Source: Episyrphus balteatus
Taxonomy: Eukaryota; Arthropoda; Insecta; Diptera; Syrphidae
Direction of reading: 5' to 3'
DNA: 64,000 nt
Assembly: GCF_945859705.1 (NCBI RefSeq)
Contig: NC_079134.1
Coordinates: 46,182,402 to 46,246,401, forward strand
This document shows positions 44,459 through 56,299 of the stretch, in pieces. Position 1 is the first letter of the stretch, and each line of letters opens with the position of its first letter. The notes under the pieces are model-generated. The model saw nothing but the letters and a program-made list of their open reading frames with translations, did not search any database and was not told the origin of the DNA. A program made the position numbers and the translations under genes.

Positions 44459-46063
44459 GTGGAACGAAATACAGGACGGCTGAATTTTTCAAATCTGAAA
44501 GAGGGGTATTAGAAAAGCTTACATATGTCCTAGTTTTCGGGACGCCAACCACCTAGCGAAATCCGCCGCTTTGAAAAACGTGGATTGGTCCATATCTACT
44601 ACACTATTGGCTTGACCGAATAAGTTACTTAACCAAAGTTGTAGGTAATATAAATACCTTTCTTGTGCATGCACTGTTTTTCAGCTAACTTTTACAAAAG
44701 TTATATAAATAACGAAGTCTTTCCAATCGATGTTTTATTTATTTTTACTTTCACAAAGGCGCCCCAATTTTTTTCTATTTTACATTTTCAACGGCGCTCG
44801 TATTGTTTGTCCTAAACTTTTTGAAGAATGAAGGCGCCCCCCAATTTTGGGTTAATTTATTTGGCTTCCGGAAGGACAATGGTGTCCAAAATCTTCGTTC
44901 ATCTTTGAAGAACAAGGCGCCCCAATTTCTTTTGAAAGACTAAAGCAATCCTAATATTCCTCCTACCAATTTAATTTTTGCAAAGGCGCCCCTATAAAAA
45001 TGAATAAGGAAACAGAAGGGAGACGGACAAAATCCCGAAATTAAAAATCCAAAAAGCCCAAAATCCAGAAAACCCTAAATTCCGAAAACCCAAAAACACA
45101 AAATCCCGAAAACCCACAATCCCAAAATCCCGAAAACCGAAATTCCAGAAATGCCAAAAATTGACAGCTTCTCCATTTCTCATAAAAACTACGTTTGTGT
45201 GTGAGAATAAAAAAAATAGATCTGTTCGTTGTTCCCCCCTCCAGGGCACTCTAAGTCATGTCAATTAACTGTGAAAAAATCAGAGTTTCTCGGGTTTTCA
45301 TTTTACATCGAACACCTCAGAGCTTTAGTTTCATCAGCAAACATCGAACACAAAGGAAATAACTCTGGTTGAAAAGGAGCTACAAAAAACGTTTAACAAC
45401 GAATTCGGAACGACCCAGAGTGCCCTAGAGCTCACAACGAACAAACCTAATACTTATAAAGGTATGTCGTTTTCGATTGGCCGTCCGGAAGCGCCTGGAA
45501 TCATTAAGAAGCGTGCTGCAAGTTTTTTATTCTCCTAGTGAAAAAACAAAAACAAAATATTTGATTTTTCACCAATACAGATATTAAATTTTAGAATTGG
45601 GTGGAAGCGATTCAAAGTTTTTTATTGGATTTGAGAATGAGTGAATCATTGATTCCAATCAAAAGCGACATTAATGTACCTAGTTGAAAAAGTTTTTGAA
45701 AAAATATTGTTCAAATAAAACCAACTGTACCTACTCTTTAAATGTGTTTAAACAAAAAAGTCAGAGATAAAGGTAATCTTGTCAATTGAGCCTAAATGAC
45801 ATGAATAATTAATTTTTTTTTAAGTTAACCTTTTTAAGTTAATACACTGGACATTGTTAATAAATGCATTAACTAGTATATGAGAGGTAAGACATAATCT
45901 GCTATTGTTTTTAGATGAATTTTTTTTGAGAGGCGCCACTTGCAATCTTGCCCAGGGGCGCCGGTAGTGCTTAAACCGGCACTGCCCATAGTTTTGGAGA
46001 TATAGAGCAATTCGCGTTTTCCAAAATGGCGGATTTCGCCAGCCGTCCTCTATTTCGTTCCAC
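44459..46063. mobile_element. 1.6-kb TIR element containing copy B of the hAT-like family
   Basis: Left GTGGAACGAAATACAGGACG then GCTG (44459-44482); the right is its complement with one change (46040-46063). GCGAAATCCGCC lies inside both ends. The interior includes copy B of the family at 7393-9325: bases 44689-44925, then the 45000-45545 block, then a CAGTGCCGGTTTAAGC end (complement) at 45984. This looks like one transposon captured within another. Confidence 0.6.
45216..45459. mobile_element. Short inverted-repeat unit TGTTCGTTGT, copy B (internally deleted)
   Basis: Same ends as 8770-9222, but about 200 central bases are missing after AGAGCTTTAGTTTC. Confidence 0.55.
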
Positions 46064-46131
46064 AAAATGCTTGTTTTTTTACTAACTTTCCTGTACTATA
46101 TACATATGTAAACAAAATTTGGTTGACGTTG

Positions 46132-46839
46132 AATTGAATCGGTCATTGCAAAAACCACTTAAGTCACATTTTTTTTCCAAAAATAATTTTTTTGCTGAAA
46201 ATGGTTCCTCAAAGGTAGATGCGTATTAGGGTCAAAAACCAGTTAGGTAAGTTAAAACATTCGTCCCCCATCAAATTACACCGTTCATTCCAAAAAAAAC
46301 TTAAGTCCAGGGACTTAAGAGGTTTTTGCACGCATTATTTGAAGGTATATCTGGCCAAGTTTAAAATTTGCATTGTGCTGATTGTTTCAACAATATTAAA
46401 ATTTTCGATTTTGATTAAATTTGCCACAAATATAGAGGATTTATAACAAATAGACCACATTTTTTGTTGAAATGAGAGAAATAAGGTTGGTGGCCTAACA
46501 CAAATAAGTGACATATGCAACAATACATCAATTTTTAAAATTAATTTTCAATAATTAGCCATACAAAATACGTTATAGAGATTATATTGGTTAAATTTAT
46601 ATACGTATTGCTTGCTAAAACAACCTAAGTCCAAATAATTTTTTGGATTTTTTTTCCTTTTTATTTCTAATAAACTGTAAAGTCAATTTTACATTTAAGC
46701 TTCTTACAACTCAAATACTAAATTAAGCATAAAAAAAATCCTCTTAGTTTGGTTTGCTTCAGCATTAAACAGTTCTTATTGGTTCCTGAAAAATAAAAAT
46801 TCTTGGACTTAACTGGTTTTTGAAATGACCGATTCAATT
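46132..46839. mobile_element. 708-bp inverted-repeat element
   Basis: Left AATTGAATCGGTCATTGCAA then AAACCACTTAAGTC; right, on the other strand, AATTGAATCGGTCATTTCAA then AAACCAGTTAAGTCC. Variants of ACTTAAGTCC recur inside. No target duplication or coding found. Confidence 0.65.
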
Positions 46840-46849
46840 AGATTTTTGG

Positions 46850-48590
46850 GAGTAATCTGTAAAAAAAAAACTTTTCTATGTCAGGGACTGTTAAAAATAA
46901 TAATTTTCGAAAAATATGTTAATTAAGAGATAGATCCTGTATAAAAATTAAAATATGAATTTTTTTTTACAAAATCGTCGGAGCAGGTGTTGAGAAAGTT
47001 AAACTTTTCCAAAATCGTTATATGACAGTTATTGTTATTCTTGGTGCGAAAAAATTGATTCCAAACATTTATCTGCAGAGTCGCCAAAAAGCGCTACATA
47101 CCGAGTTTGATGTTAATCGGTCAATCCGTATAAGCTATAGGTCCTTATACAGGCAGAAGATAGACTGACGGACTTTAGGGACCCACTTTTTTGACGTTCT
47201 CTGATACACTTAATTTTTGTATGTTTCTCGAAAGTTTTGATAAAAAAAAAAATGATAAAAATTACTTTTTTTCGGTTTTTTTTTCAAAATTAGCTATGTA
47301 ATGAAAAGAAATTTTTTTTCATGGAAATTACAGCCAATTCTAGTAGAACTTACTTAAGTTTTCAAAATATTTATTTTCCGTGGAATAACATACATCGAGA
47401 CATCGATGTTTGCAGAAATCCGCTTAATTTAACGTTGAATCCGCTTGTTTTAAGATGGTCTTTTTTCTCCATGCAGAAACATAAGAAATACAAATTGAAG
47501 ACTTTTCTTATCAGGATCCCCAAAAACAAAAATTATCAGAGACATATAGACATAATTATAAGAACTGTCAAATTATATTCTGACAGCTTTCTTGGAGATC
47601 TTTTTTCGCTTTTCTAACTTTGGTGTACACATTGTGGCGGAATTAAAATTTTTCATTCTCAAAAATTTAGCTACTTTAATAATAATAATTTCAAAACATA
47701 TTTTTTAGCGCACATCGAATTTTTTTTAGCTAGAAGGCTTTAAAATATTCAGGTAAAAAAAGTTTCAAAAAAAGATTTTTTTTGCTACTTACTACCAAAA
47801 AGAACTTGGTAATCGACAAGATAGTTGTTATCATTATCATTGCAAACCGGGTAAATCACATTTGATCAAGTGAATAAGAAATTTTCGCGGCGAAAACCTT
47901 CGTTAACCCAAAATGAAATAATCAAAAATAACGTATTTTATATTTTACTAGTCTCAGAAAAAATTCTAATTGTACGTTAGAAATTAATATCATTTTACTT
48001 GCACCTTCTGGTGCAGAACAACGTCTGTCTGATCAGCTAGTTTACGATTCAGATAGAAAAAATTAAAAAAAAAATATTGCCAACATGAGCTACCTAACTA
48101 TTTGAATGATTGTGGTCTAATATTAAAATCAAACAAAAATATTACACATACGCCACAGTGTACTTTAAATTATTTTATTTTGACAAAGTCAAGTCTAAAA
48201 TGGTGTTCTTTGCTTTGTTATTAAATACCTATATTTATTTGCCTCTCTTCTTTTATTTTGACAATCCTATTTAAAACAAACAAATTCATTAAATCATAAG
48301 TTCAACTTTGTTTACACAAAATAGTTACCAAATCCCTACCTCTAAGATTTTTGAATATTTGATTTGCTATTCAAAAGTAATTTAATACGAGAATCTAAGG
48401 GACAAAGGTAGGTAGACACGCAAACACTTACCAATAATTCAATAACAAACAAAACAACAAGTTTTCATTCAGAAATAAACAAAAATAAATAAAAAACAAA
48501 ATAGTTAATACCTAGGAAGTGAGCAACATGTGGAGACATTAGACGAAAACAAAAACACAAGATAGTAAAAAACTTATCTAACTTTCGTGC
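46850..48590. other. AT-rich DNA, no gene seen
   Basis: The 98-residue frame at 47321-47617 has no recognisable features. The phrase GACGGACTTTAGGGACCCAC (about 47170) resembles a recurrent insect repeat word, but no element limits could be set. Confidence 0.4.
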
Positions 48591-48595
48591 CTTAC

Positions 48596-48648
48596 CTGTC
48601 ATTTGGATCCAATACCAATAAATATTCAACGTAATTATCACTTTCCAT
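48596..48648 (-). CDS. Candidate first coding exon of a minus-strand transcript
   Basis: On the minus strand, ATG at 48648 (context CAAATATGG) opens a frame of 17 codons, MESDNYVEYLLVLDPND, that runs without a stop into a strong donor CAG|GTAAGG (exon end 48596). The preceding 400 bases (48660-49060) have UTR/promoter-like composition. The exon lies upstream of gene B on its strand, so it may be an alternative first exon. Its phase (2) does not fit the known exons directly, whereas a second ATG in the same segment (ATGACAG, phase 1) would join in frame to 2258-2141. The protein is not recognised, and no downstream exon is proven. Confidence 0.3.
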
Positions 48649-48649
48649 A

Positions 48650-49250
48650 TTTGTCAGTGAACGTTTTCACGTGTAGTGAGTATTTGCTACCAATACACAC
48701 AGTCGTTATACAAAGATGACCGTGGCAAAATAAATAAAAAAAAAAAGGATATCCGCTATAAGATAACAGCACACTCTCGAAAATAACAACCGACAAGCCC
48801 CTTTAGACTCAGACTAATCCACAAGTTGCAAACACACATACATTCAAATCTGCACGCCTTTTCTTTGTTTCCGCATTCGGTTCGTTCGTTATTCGTCTCC
48901 CGTTACTTCGCGTTTTGTTATCATTTCTTCTTCATTTTTTTTTTACAACCGATAGCTTTGCTTTGTCGTCGTTGTCGGTAAAGTAGTAGAATAAAAAAGA
49001 AACACTTTGTGGTATATCTTCACCAGCCAGAGCAATCGTAAACGAGAGGAAAAAACAAACAAATGGCTAAAATAATTGGCCAAAAACTACGAAATTTAAT
49101 GCAGAAGAGAGGTTTAAGAAAGAAACCAATTTTATTTGTTTTTAATATAAACCCGCGAAATGAAATCAAAACAAAGAAAATTAAGGAAAAAAGAGAAAAC
49201 ACCGTTTGCCCTGTATCAACGCACGCTCACTAACGGAATATAAAAATATG
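48650..49250 (-). promoter_or_regulatory. Possible promoter/5' UTR region for the 48.6-kb exon
   Basis: This block has more mixed composition than the surroundings (ACGTGAAAACG, CGGGAGACGAATAACGAACG, ACCGACAACGACGACAAAGC on the minus strand) and few long homopolymers. A clear TATA/initiator pair was not identified. Confidence 0.25.
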
Positions 49251-50795
49251 CTCTAGTACAAAGCAAAGACGATACAACCTGCCTCAAGCACCGTTACCAA
49301 ACTAAACTACAAATTGCCAGAAGCAGACAAAAGTTATTACGAAAAAAAAAAACTCGTTGCAGTTGCAATGTACATTATTTTATGTTTGGTTGCATGCAAC
49401 ATAGAGTCAATATTCGGTCTGAAAATAAACAAAAACAAAAAAAACGAAGTAAGTTTGGTTTTATGCGGGAATGGTAAAAAATGTTGGCAAAAAAGTACAA
49501 GGTAATTGATATACCTCAATCGTGCAACATCAACATGTATGTTGAAGATAATTTCATTAAATTGTACATAGGCAGTAGTAGGAAGGATGTATTGGAGTTG
49601 AAAGCTTATTGAAAAATATTGAATTTTTAGAAAGGACCGATATTTACAACTGGCTACCATGAAGGAACAGTAGTGTGGATTCATCCTTAGGCAGGATCAA
49701 GTTTTAAAAGTGAGAAACAACAAACAAGTGCCTCTCCATCGATCGTCCGCATCACGGCTAAATTCAACAACATAGGTAAACTCGATATGCGCACACGGCC
49801 CCACGGAGGATAGATAAAAGTAACTCTAATGTTAAAGTTCTTTATTGAACAAAGTTAGGGAAAATATAAAATTTGATATTTTTATGGAGTTTTGTAATGA
49901 GTGAAAAAAAAATCTGTTTTTATAATTGACTAAAGACCTTTTTAAATGATCTTTTACACAAAACCAAGTATTTATGAAATTTAATTTCTTGTATGAAAAA
50001 GAATTTTAAGAAAAAAATTTCGAAAATTCTTAGAGCCGTTTTTTAAAAAAATAATGTTTGATATATAAAATTTTTTTAACATTTTTCAATAAAAAGTTAG
50101 TAGATACTATTAGGGCTGACAGATAAAATTTTTTAAAAGTCGGGATAATATTTCTCAAAAGTCTGGACAAATCGGGACGGCAAAAAAATACATGAAATCG
50201 AAAATAAAAAAATAATAAAAGAATTACGTAGGTGATTGCAAACTTTTCCATGCATACGACTTAGTCCTAAATTTTTGTGGACTTTTTGCAAAAGTAGGTA
50301 CCTATGTGTTGGTTAAAATTAAAATTTGTTTTTGAAAATCTTAGTTTGAAAAAAAAAAAAAATAAAGTCTTCATCCATAAAATAAAATCACATTTATCGT
50401 AGATAATAGAATCTTTTAGTAAATTTAATAACCCCTAATTTATGTTTTCAATAGTTTTCTAATTTTGGAGAATGAATGAATTCGACCTAAATGTTTTTTC
50501 CTCGAATAATTTGAGTGACTTTTCTTATAAATAAACCAATTTATTTTTAATGCAGGTCATTTCTATTTTATTTTTTACTAAAAGGTTTCGGGAGTTTACA
50601 TTTCATTGAATTTTAACTTTAGCTCCCGACCAGCTCCTCGATTTTGATGCCAAAGTACGAAGAAAAGGCATCCCTGGAAGCAGTATCGGAAAATATAGCC
50701 TGTCCGACACTACACCCATAAACGGATTCACCCAAAGGTAAACAAGGGCACATCATAGTTGAGTCACCAGTCACTTCTTCTTGCTATTGCTAGAC

Positions 50796-50898
50796 ATATC
50801 GTCGGTGAAACCAGAAAAGTGTGTAACTCCATTTTAGCTTCAAATCTAATTTTCAGAAAATTTGGAGTTACACACTTTTTTGGTTTCACCGACGATAT
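50796..50898. repeat. 103-bp hairpin repeat
   Basis: Arms of about 42 bases, ATATCGTCGGTGAAACCAGA with AAAGTGTGTAACTCCA and the complement, surround a short ATTTTAGC...GAAAAT loop. It resembles a tiny MITE; no target duplication was seen. Confidence 0.8.
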
Positions 50899-51349
50899 AC
50901 GATGAAGAACCCGATTCCGACCCATTGCTCCATTCAATGGAATCATAAGACCATTAAATTTTTGAAAGCTAATTTAGTACTTATTAACATACAATTTTGA
51001 AAAAAAATTAGTTCAATATTTTTTTTTAAATTTTTTTTTTTAATTTTGACTTTGAAAATTATTTTATCAAAAACTATTTCATAAAACCAACAATGTTTTC
51101 GGCTTTACAAAAAGGTACAATACGCTATTGTAAGTGAAACCGTTGATTTTATTTTATTTTTTCCCAAATAAAGTCAATTTTTTAGAAAATTGCCGCTCCT
51201 GGCTAAACGGAGGAAATAGACCCTCCCCTCCCATACGATTTTTTTCTTGTCTCAACGTAACCTGCACACTCTAGCTTTTTGACACATTTCACCTAAATCG
51301 CACTGTATAATGTATAAAAATATATTTTCTCATATTTTTGGCACAAATT

Positions 51350-52130
51350 CAGACCGTAATAAACCAATATTGGTCACAAGAAAATGCTGCCAGACGAATT
51401 TATTCTTGTCTTACTCCTCAAGACCTTTCTATTTATGTGCCTCACAACTTTCTTTAGATGACTTAACTAAAAAAAAAGGAACAAAAACAGAATTTTCTCG
51501 AAAATTTCTAATTTTTTGACATTTAAAGTTGTCTACCAGGGTGTTTGTCAAAGAATTTTAGACTGACTCATTGCGCAAATACTTTTGGGAGTATTGTGTA
51601 ACAAATTTTGTCAAAAAATAAATTGAACAAATTGCTTCGGAATTAAATTTACAAAATTATTCAAACGAGTTGATTTTTTTCTGTTTTTTACGCTTAGGAT
51701 CGAATTGAACCCATGTTGGTCACACTTAAAGGCTGCCAGACAAATTTATTCTTATGTTTGACTGGTTTTCTTAAACAAGAAACAGAAACAGGATTTTTTT
51801 TTCGAAAATTTTAAAATTTCGACATTTAAAGTTGTTTACCGGGGTGTTTGTCAAAAAAATTTAACCTGACTTTTTGCGCTGACACTTTTGGGAATATTAT
51901 GTGACAAATTTCATTAAAAAAAATATCATGCAAATTACTTTCGGTTAGGAATTAAATTTAAAAAATTACCCAACCAGGTTGACTTTTTTCATTTTTTTAC
52001 ACTTTAGGTCGAATTTTATCCATGTTGGTCACACCAAAATGCTGCCAGACTTCACGATTCGTACTTTACTCCCCAAGACTTTTCTAAAGATATGCCTCAC
52101 AACATTCTTTAGATGACTTGATTCATTAGG
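51350..52130. repeat. Diverged tandem repeat, unit 310-346 bp, about 2.3 copies
   Basis: The phrase TTGGTCACA followed by AAATGCTGCCAGAC recurs at 51370, 51716 and 52025. Each is followed by a shared run through GACATTTAAAGTTGT, GGGTGTTTGTCAAA and ACTTTTGGGA. The third copy is partial but again carries the GCCTCACAAC.TTCTTTAGAT block of the first. Non-coding; satellite-like or a multimerised transposon fragment. Confidence 0.75.
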
Positions 52131-52139
52131 TCGTTGGCT

Positions 52140-52985
52140 CTCGGTCTATAACGAAAAGATTCCTTCTAAAATGTAACTAAAAGGTACGTAAATAGAAGGA
52201 TTTTGCTAGGGGTAGTGAAGAGAAAAGGTGGCTGCATTTTACAGCCCAGCCAGAATAAACAAAGAGTTTTAAAAGTGACAACAAAATTCTTTCAGTCAAC
52301 TCTAAAGGATGTTCTTCTTATACATCAACTTTGAATACTTTTGGTTTAAAATGAAAATATTGAAAAGTATTAATTTCTCTTCCTTTGAATATGTGGCATC
52401 TTTTTAATATTACTTCATTATTATAATTTATTTTCCTAATCTTTATTTAAAATGTATTTAAAATATGAATTATCATGAAAATCCATCAAACTTGAAACCA
52501 CATCATGGTTTTAGGGATAGTAAAACCACAGAGTTATAATCCCGTTATATTGTTATCACTTATCATTATAATCTTCTTGTGTTTATACTTCAATAAGCTT
52601 TTTGGAATTTGTTGCAATCGAACTTAAACAAAAAGCTTCTTGAAGTTTGATACGGAAGCGACGCTTCTCTATAAAGTTTGATGTACACAAAATTATTGCG
52701 CATGTCGAAATATTTGACTGTAGAGGGTGCTTCAAAATTATTTTGCGTTGGAATTGGAATACAATTAAAGAAAATCAAAATCGGTTAATTCGTGTATTGG
52801 CTTTAGAAAGACAATAAATCGGAATTAAGATTTCTCTTTTTATTCAAAACAGCTTGAGCTTTGCTTTGCGCTATTTAGCTACTTTTTTTTACAAGGCGCG
52901 TAAGGAAACTTACAGTGAAGGTGTCATTTTATAATATTTTTGTAAGAATTCTTTTTGCAATAGCACTTAAGAAGTTTTTTGATGT
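52140..52985. other. AT-rich DNA, no gene seen
   Basis: Nothing recognised on either strand. Confidence 0.4.
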
Positions 52986-52988
52986 AGC

Positions 52989-53010
52989 CTTTCTTTCAAT
53001 TTAAAAAACA
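52989..53010. repeat. Target-site duplication of the LINE (left copy)
   Basis: CTTTCTTTCAATTTAAAAAA at 52989 matches CTTTCTTTCAGTTTAAAACA at 55606 with about two changes over twenty bases, as left by target-primed reverse transcription. Confidence 0.75.
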
Positions 53011-53012
53011 TT

Positions 53013-53043
<31 letters not shown>

Positions 53044-55605
53044 TCATCAATTTGAGAATATCTCTTTTAGATTACATTAAGTTAATTTAATAATAATAAT
53101 ATAGAAGATTAAAATAAATAAATAAAAATATATACAGATACGTAATAAATAGCAAACAATTAATATATCAAAATATAAAACAAAAATAAATATAACAAAT
53201 AACTAATATAACATTAATATCGACATAAGATTCTTTTTAAACTTATCTCTAGAACATTGCATACAAATGTCTATGAGATCAATAACAACATTGGTTTCTC
53301 TGATGCAACGATTAATTGGTTCATTTCTTCCATAATTATACCTTGAAAAGGTCTCCGTGAGGTGAAAACCTTCAAGGCTCCTGCAAGGAAAGTAAAAGTG
53401 GCTAATGTGGCTATTGATTAAATCTTTTACCAACATAATTGAAAAATATCTCCTTCTGATCTCAAGCGATTGCATACCAAAGAGCAGACATCTAACATTA
53501 TATTGGGGCTTTACAATATTCCAATTTAATTTATAAAAACAGTATCTAGTAAAACTTTTTTGAATTCTTTCAATCCTATGCGAATGAGAATCATAGTATG
53601 GATTCCAAACCACGCAACAGTACTCCAGAGTTGACCTAACAAAGGCTATATAAAGAGATCTAAGTGCAAAAGAATCCGAGAACTCTTTAGTGTTTCTTTT
53701 CAAAAAACCCAACATCTTATATGCTTTGTTTACCATATAATCAAAGTCATAAGTAAATGAGAACCGCTGATCTAATACTATTCCCAAAACTTTTTTTTGA
53801 CACACTTTTTCTAATATAATATTATTTATAGCATAGTCATATTCAAATGGAACGTTTTTTCTTGTACATATAAAGGTTTGACATTTAGAGACATTCAAAA
53901 AAAGAAGATTATTACTGCACCATAACGCTAGACTAGATAAGTCTTCTTGCAACAAGTTACAATCTATTGGAGATTTTATAGTTTTGAATATTTTGATATC
54001 GTCGGCATATAAAATTGGAAAACTCAAAGATGTCTGGAATGTCATTAATGAAGAGGTTGAACAATAGAGGACCGATGTGGCTGCCTTGAGGCACACCCGA
54101 GGTTACTTTTATAGATTTTGAAACAGATTCATTTATCCTTACAAACTGGATCCGATTATTGAGATAGGAACATATCCAATTCAAAAATGCTGAATGGAAA
54201 CCAAGCTTGGACAGTTTGTATATCAGAATTTCATGATTGACCCTATCGAATGTTTTGGCAAAATTCGTAAAAACGATATCGGTCTGAAGCCCATTTTCAA
54301 ATCACCTGAGCACTGAATCACATAAGATAATGAGATTTGTTGACGTAGATCTCCCCGACACAAAACCATGTTGATAATCACAGATGAGTTGTTTGGTGAT
54401 AGAATTTAGTTTAAAACATACAATTTTTTCAAATGTTTTAGGAATAATGGACAGTTTACATATCGGACGATAGTTAATAATTTTTTGTTTTGGTCCAGAT
54501 TTGAAAATTGGAGTAATGTAAGATGTTTTCCACTCATCTATAAATTGACCTGTTCTTAAAGATGTATTGAAAATGAACCATAAGGGCAGCGCAAGGGATG
54601 TTGCACATTTACGAATGACCTTAGGAGATATGGAATCTGGGCCTACACCTTTATTTTCATCAATCTTCTGATAAATTTAACTGAACAAATCCCTAAATCA
54701 ACCACATTAGTGGGAGAAAAATCAGGCAGCTTAATAGGAGCAGTAGCTGAATAAACCGATTCGAAATAATCAGCGAAAAGATTGCATATGGTTGGCAAAT
54801 CACTAGATATCGTACCGGAAAACTCCATACAATTTGGTATTCCAGTCGATTTTCTTTTGGAGTTGATAAAGTTCCAAAAACTCTTGCTATCTTTTTTGAC
54901 TTCAGATTCAGCAGTTGTTACAAATTTATTATACAAAAATTTATTCAAAACATCAAACGATTTTTGAATTTTTAAAAAGCTCTGACTGTGTATTAAGTTT
55001 TTCGGATCTTTGTTATATCGTTTATATGCCTTATTTTTCATATTTTTAAGATTACACAACCTTTTGTTGAACCATGGTGGGTTGGAATTCTTTTTGCTTA
55101 TTTTCTTAGGAATAAAAATGTCAGATGCCAGTTTCAGGTAAGTTTTAAAAGTCATAAACGCTTGAGTCAGATCTTGACTCTTTAGAATCATTTCCCATGG
55201 TATAGAGCTTAAATAAGCATTCATTGCATCAAAGTTACCATGCTTGTAATCGTAAAACTTAACATTTTCTTTACTAGTTGGTATATAAACTAAGATCTTA
55301 CACTCTATTAGTAGGCAAAAATTATGCTGTAAATTTTCAACTGCAGGACAGTCAACTTTATCGATTTTTGCTTCTAATTCATTATCAACGAATACTAAAT
55401 CCAATATACGATTTAATAAGTTTGGTATATTATTAAGTTGCAATAAGTTAAACTGACTGTAAAAATCAATTACTAAACTTTCAATGTCAGTGTTTACATC
55501 AAAAGGAATTAAACATTTTTCATCAGCATCAAATTTCCAATTCCAAAACATCCTAACATCCACCTAGAAAGATGCTGGAAGTATGGGAAAGTAGGAAACA
55601 TACGT
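53011..55605 (-). pseudogene. 5'-truncated jockey/CR1-type LINE, inactivated
   Basis: On the minus strand the copy starts in the last part of the endonuclease (LDLVFVDN, near 55395) and continues through a linker (frame 55563-54643). The reverse transcriptase follows: GPDSISPKVIRKCA, ITPIFKSGPKQKIINYRPI, QHGFVSGRSTSTNLI, TDIVFTNFAKTFDRVNH, GVPQGSHIGPLLFNLFINDI (54100-54040) and LYADDIKIF (about 54010). The thumb/C-terminal part ends at 53203. Defects are an in-frame TGA near 54310, the motif A catalytic aspartate replaced by asparagine (TNFAKTFD), and frameshifts near 54650 and 54025. It ends in a (TTTAG)5 tail on the plus strand (53013-53041). Matching flanks CTTTCTTTCARTTTAAAA (52989 on and 55606 on) are target duplications of about 20 bp. 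Confidence 0.9.
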
Positions 55606-55609
55606 CTTT

Positions 55610-56050
55610 CTTTCAGTTTAAAACAAACAACCTGAAAATGCGCCTTTTTAAGCCATACCGATTTTTTTTTTTTGCTATTTTGGGGACTGGTAACCTTGTT
55701 CTTGGATTACATACTTGCTTTGAGGTTTTCAACTAGTGCGACATCGAAATTGATAATGGATCTCAAGCTGGGTTAGGTTTTAGGTATCACCATCGCTCTA
55801 AAAATGATATGACCTTACCCCTTTAATACAATGCTGTAGCTGTAGCTTGTAGCGCAAGTTGAAGAATTCTCAACTTTTTGTTCAGCTGGTAGTTTTTATT
55901 TATTATGTTTTATAGGCTCTTTTGGTCTTTTATTAGTAGTATTTATGCCAGTGAAACACTTTTAGAAGACTTCTAGATGCTTCTGGACGTGCGTCGAATC
56001 GAAAACCTCAACAAAATCCACAAATACTCAATAAAACTGGCCAAGAAGGT
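55610..56050. other. Non-coding DNA right of the LINE
   Basis: No coding or repeat element was recognised apart from the foldback beginning at 56055. Confidence 0.4.
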
Positions 56051-56054
56051 CTGG

Positions 56055-56211
56055 AGTCAGAAAAATTTGATTGGCCTCCGTTTTTGAAATATTACTGTTA
56101 TAAAATGATAAAAAACGTCATTTTGGATGTTTTCGAGGTTATGTTTTTATGTTTTTTTATCATTTTATAACAGTAATATTTCAAAACGGAGCCAGTCAAA
56201 TTTTTCTGATT
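56055..56211. repeat. 157-bp foldback repeat
   Basis: Arms of about 58 bases: AGTCAGAAAAATTTGATTGG then CCTCCGTTTTTGAAATATTA and the complement, with a 37-base loop CGTCATTTTGGATG...GGTTATG. Followed at 56283 by CTGACCAGTGTAATTGA, a transposon-end-like phrase (compare TACACTGGTCAACA at 3041). Confidence 0.75.
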
Positions 56212-56299
56212 CGGATTCAGCACCCCAAAAACTACTAGAAAAGTATACTTTGGTTCTTGTGGCAAAAAAAAGTTAAATTTTGCTGACCAGTGTAATTGA

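Noticed and set aside
50630..50770. Possible coding fragment near KVRRKGIPGSSIGKYSL
   Set aside because: A short, less AT-rich stretch has an open frame, but it could not be tied to any protein family and is bordered by stops and a hairpin repeat.
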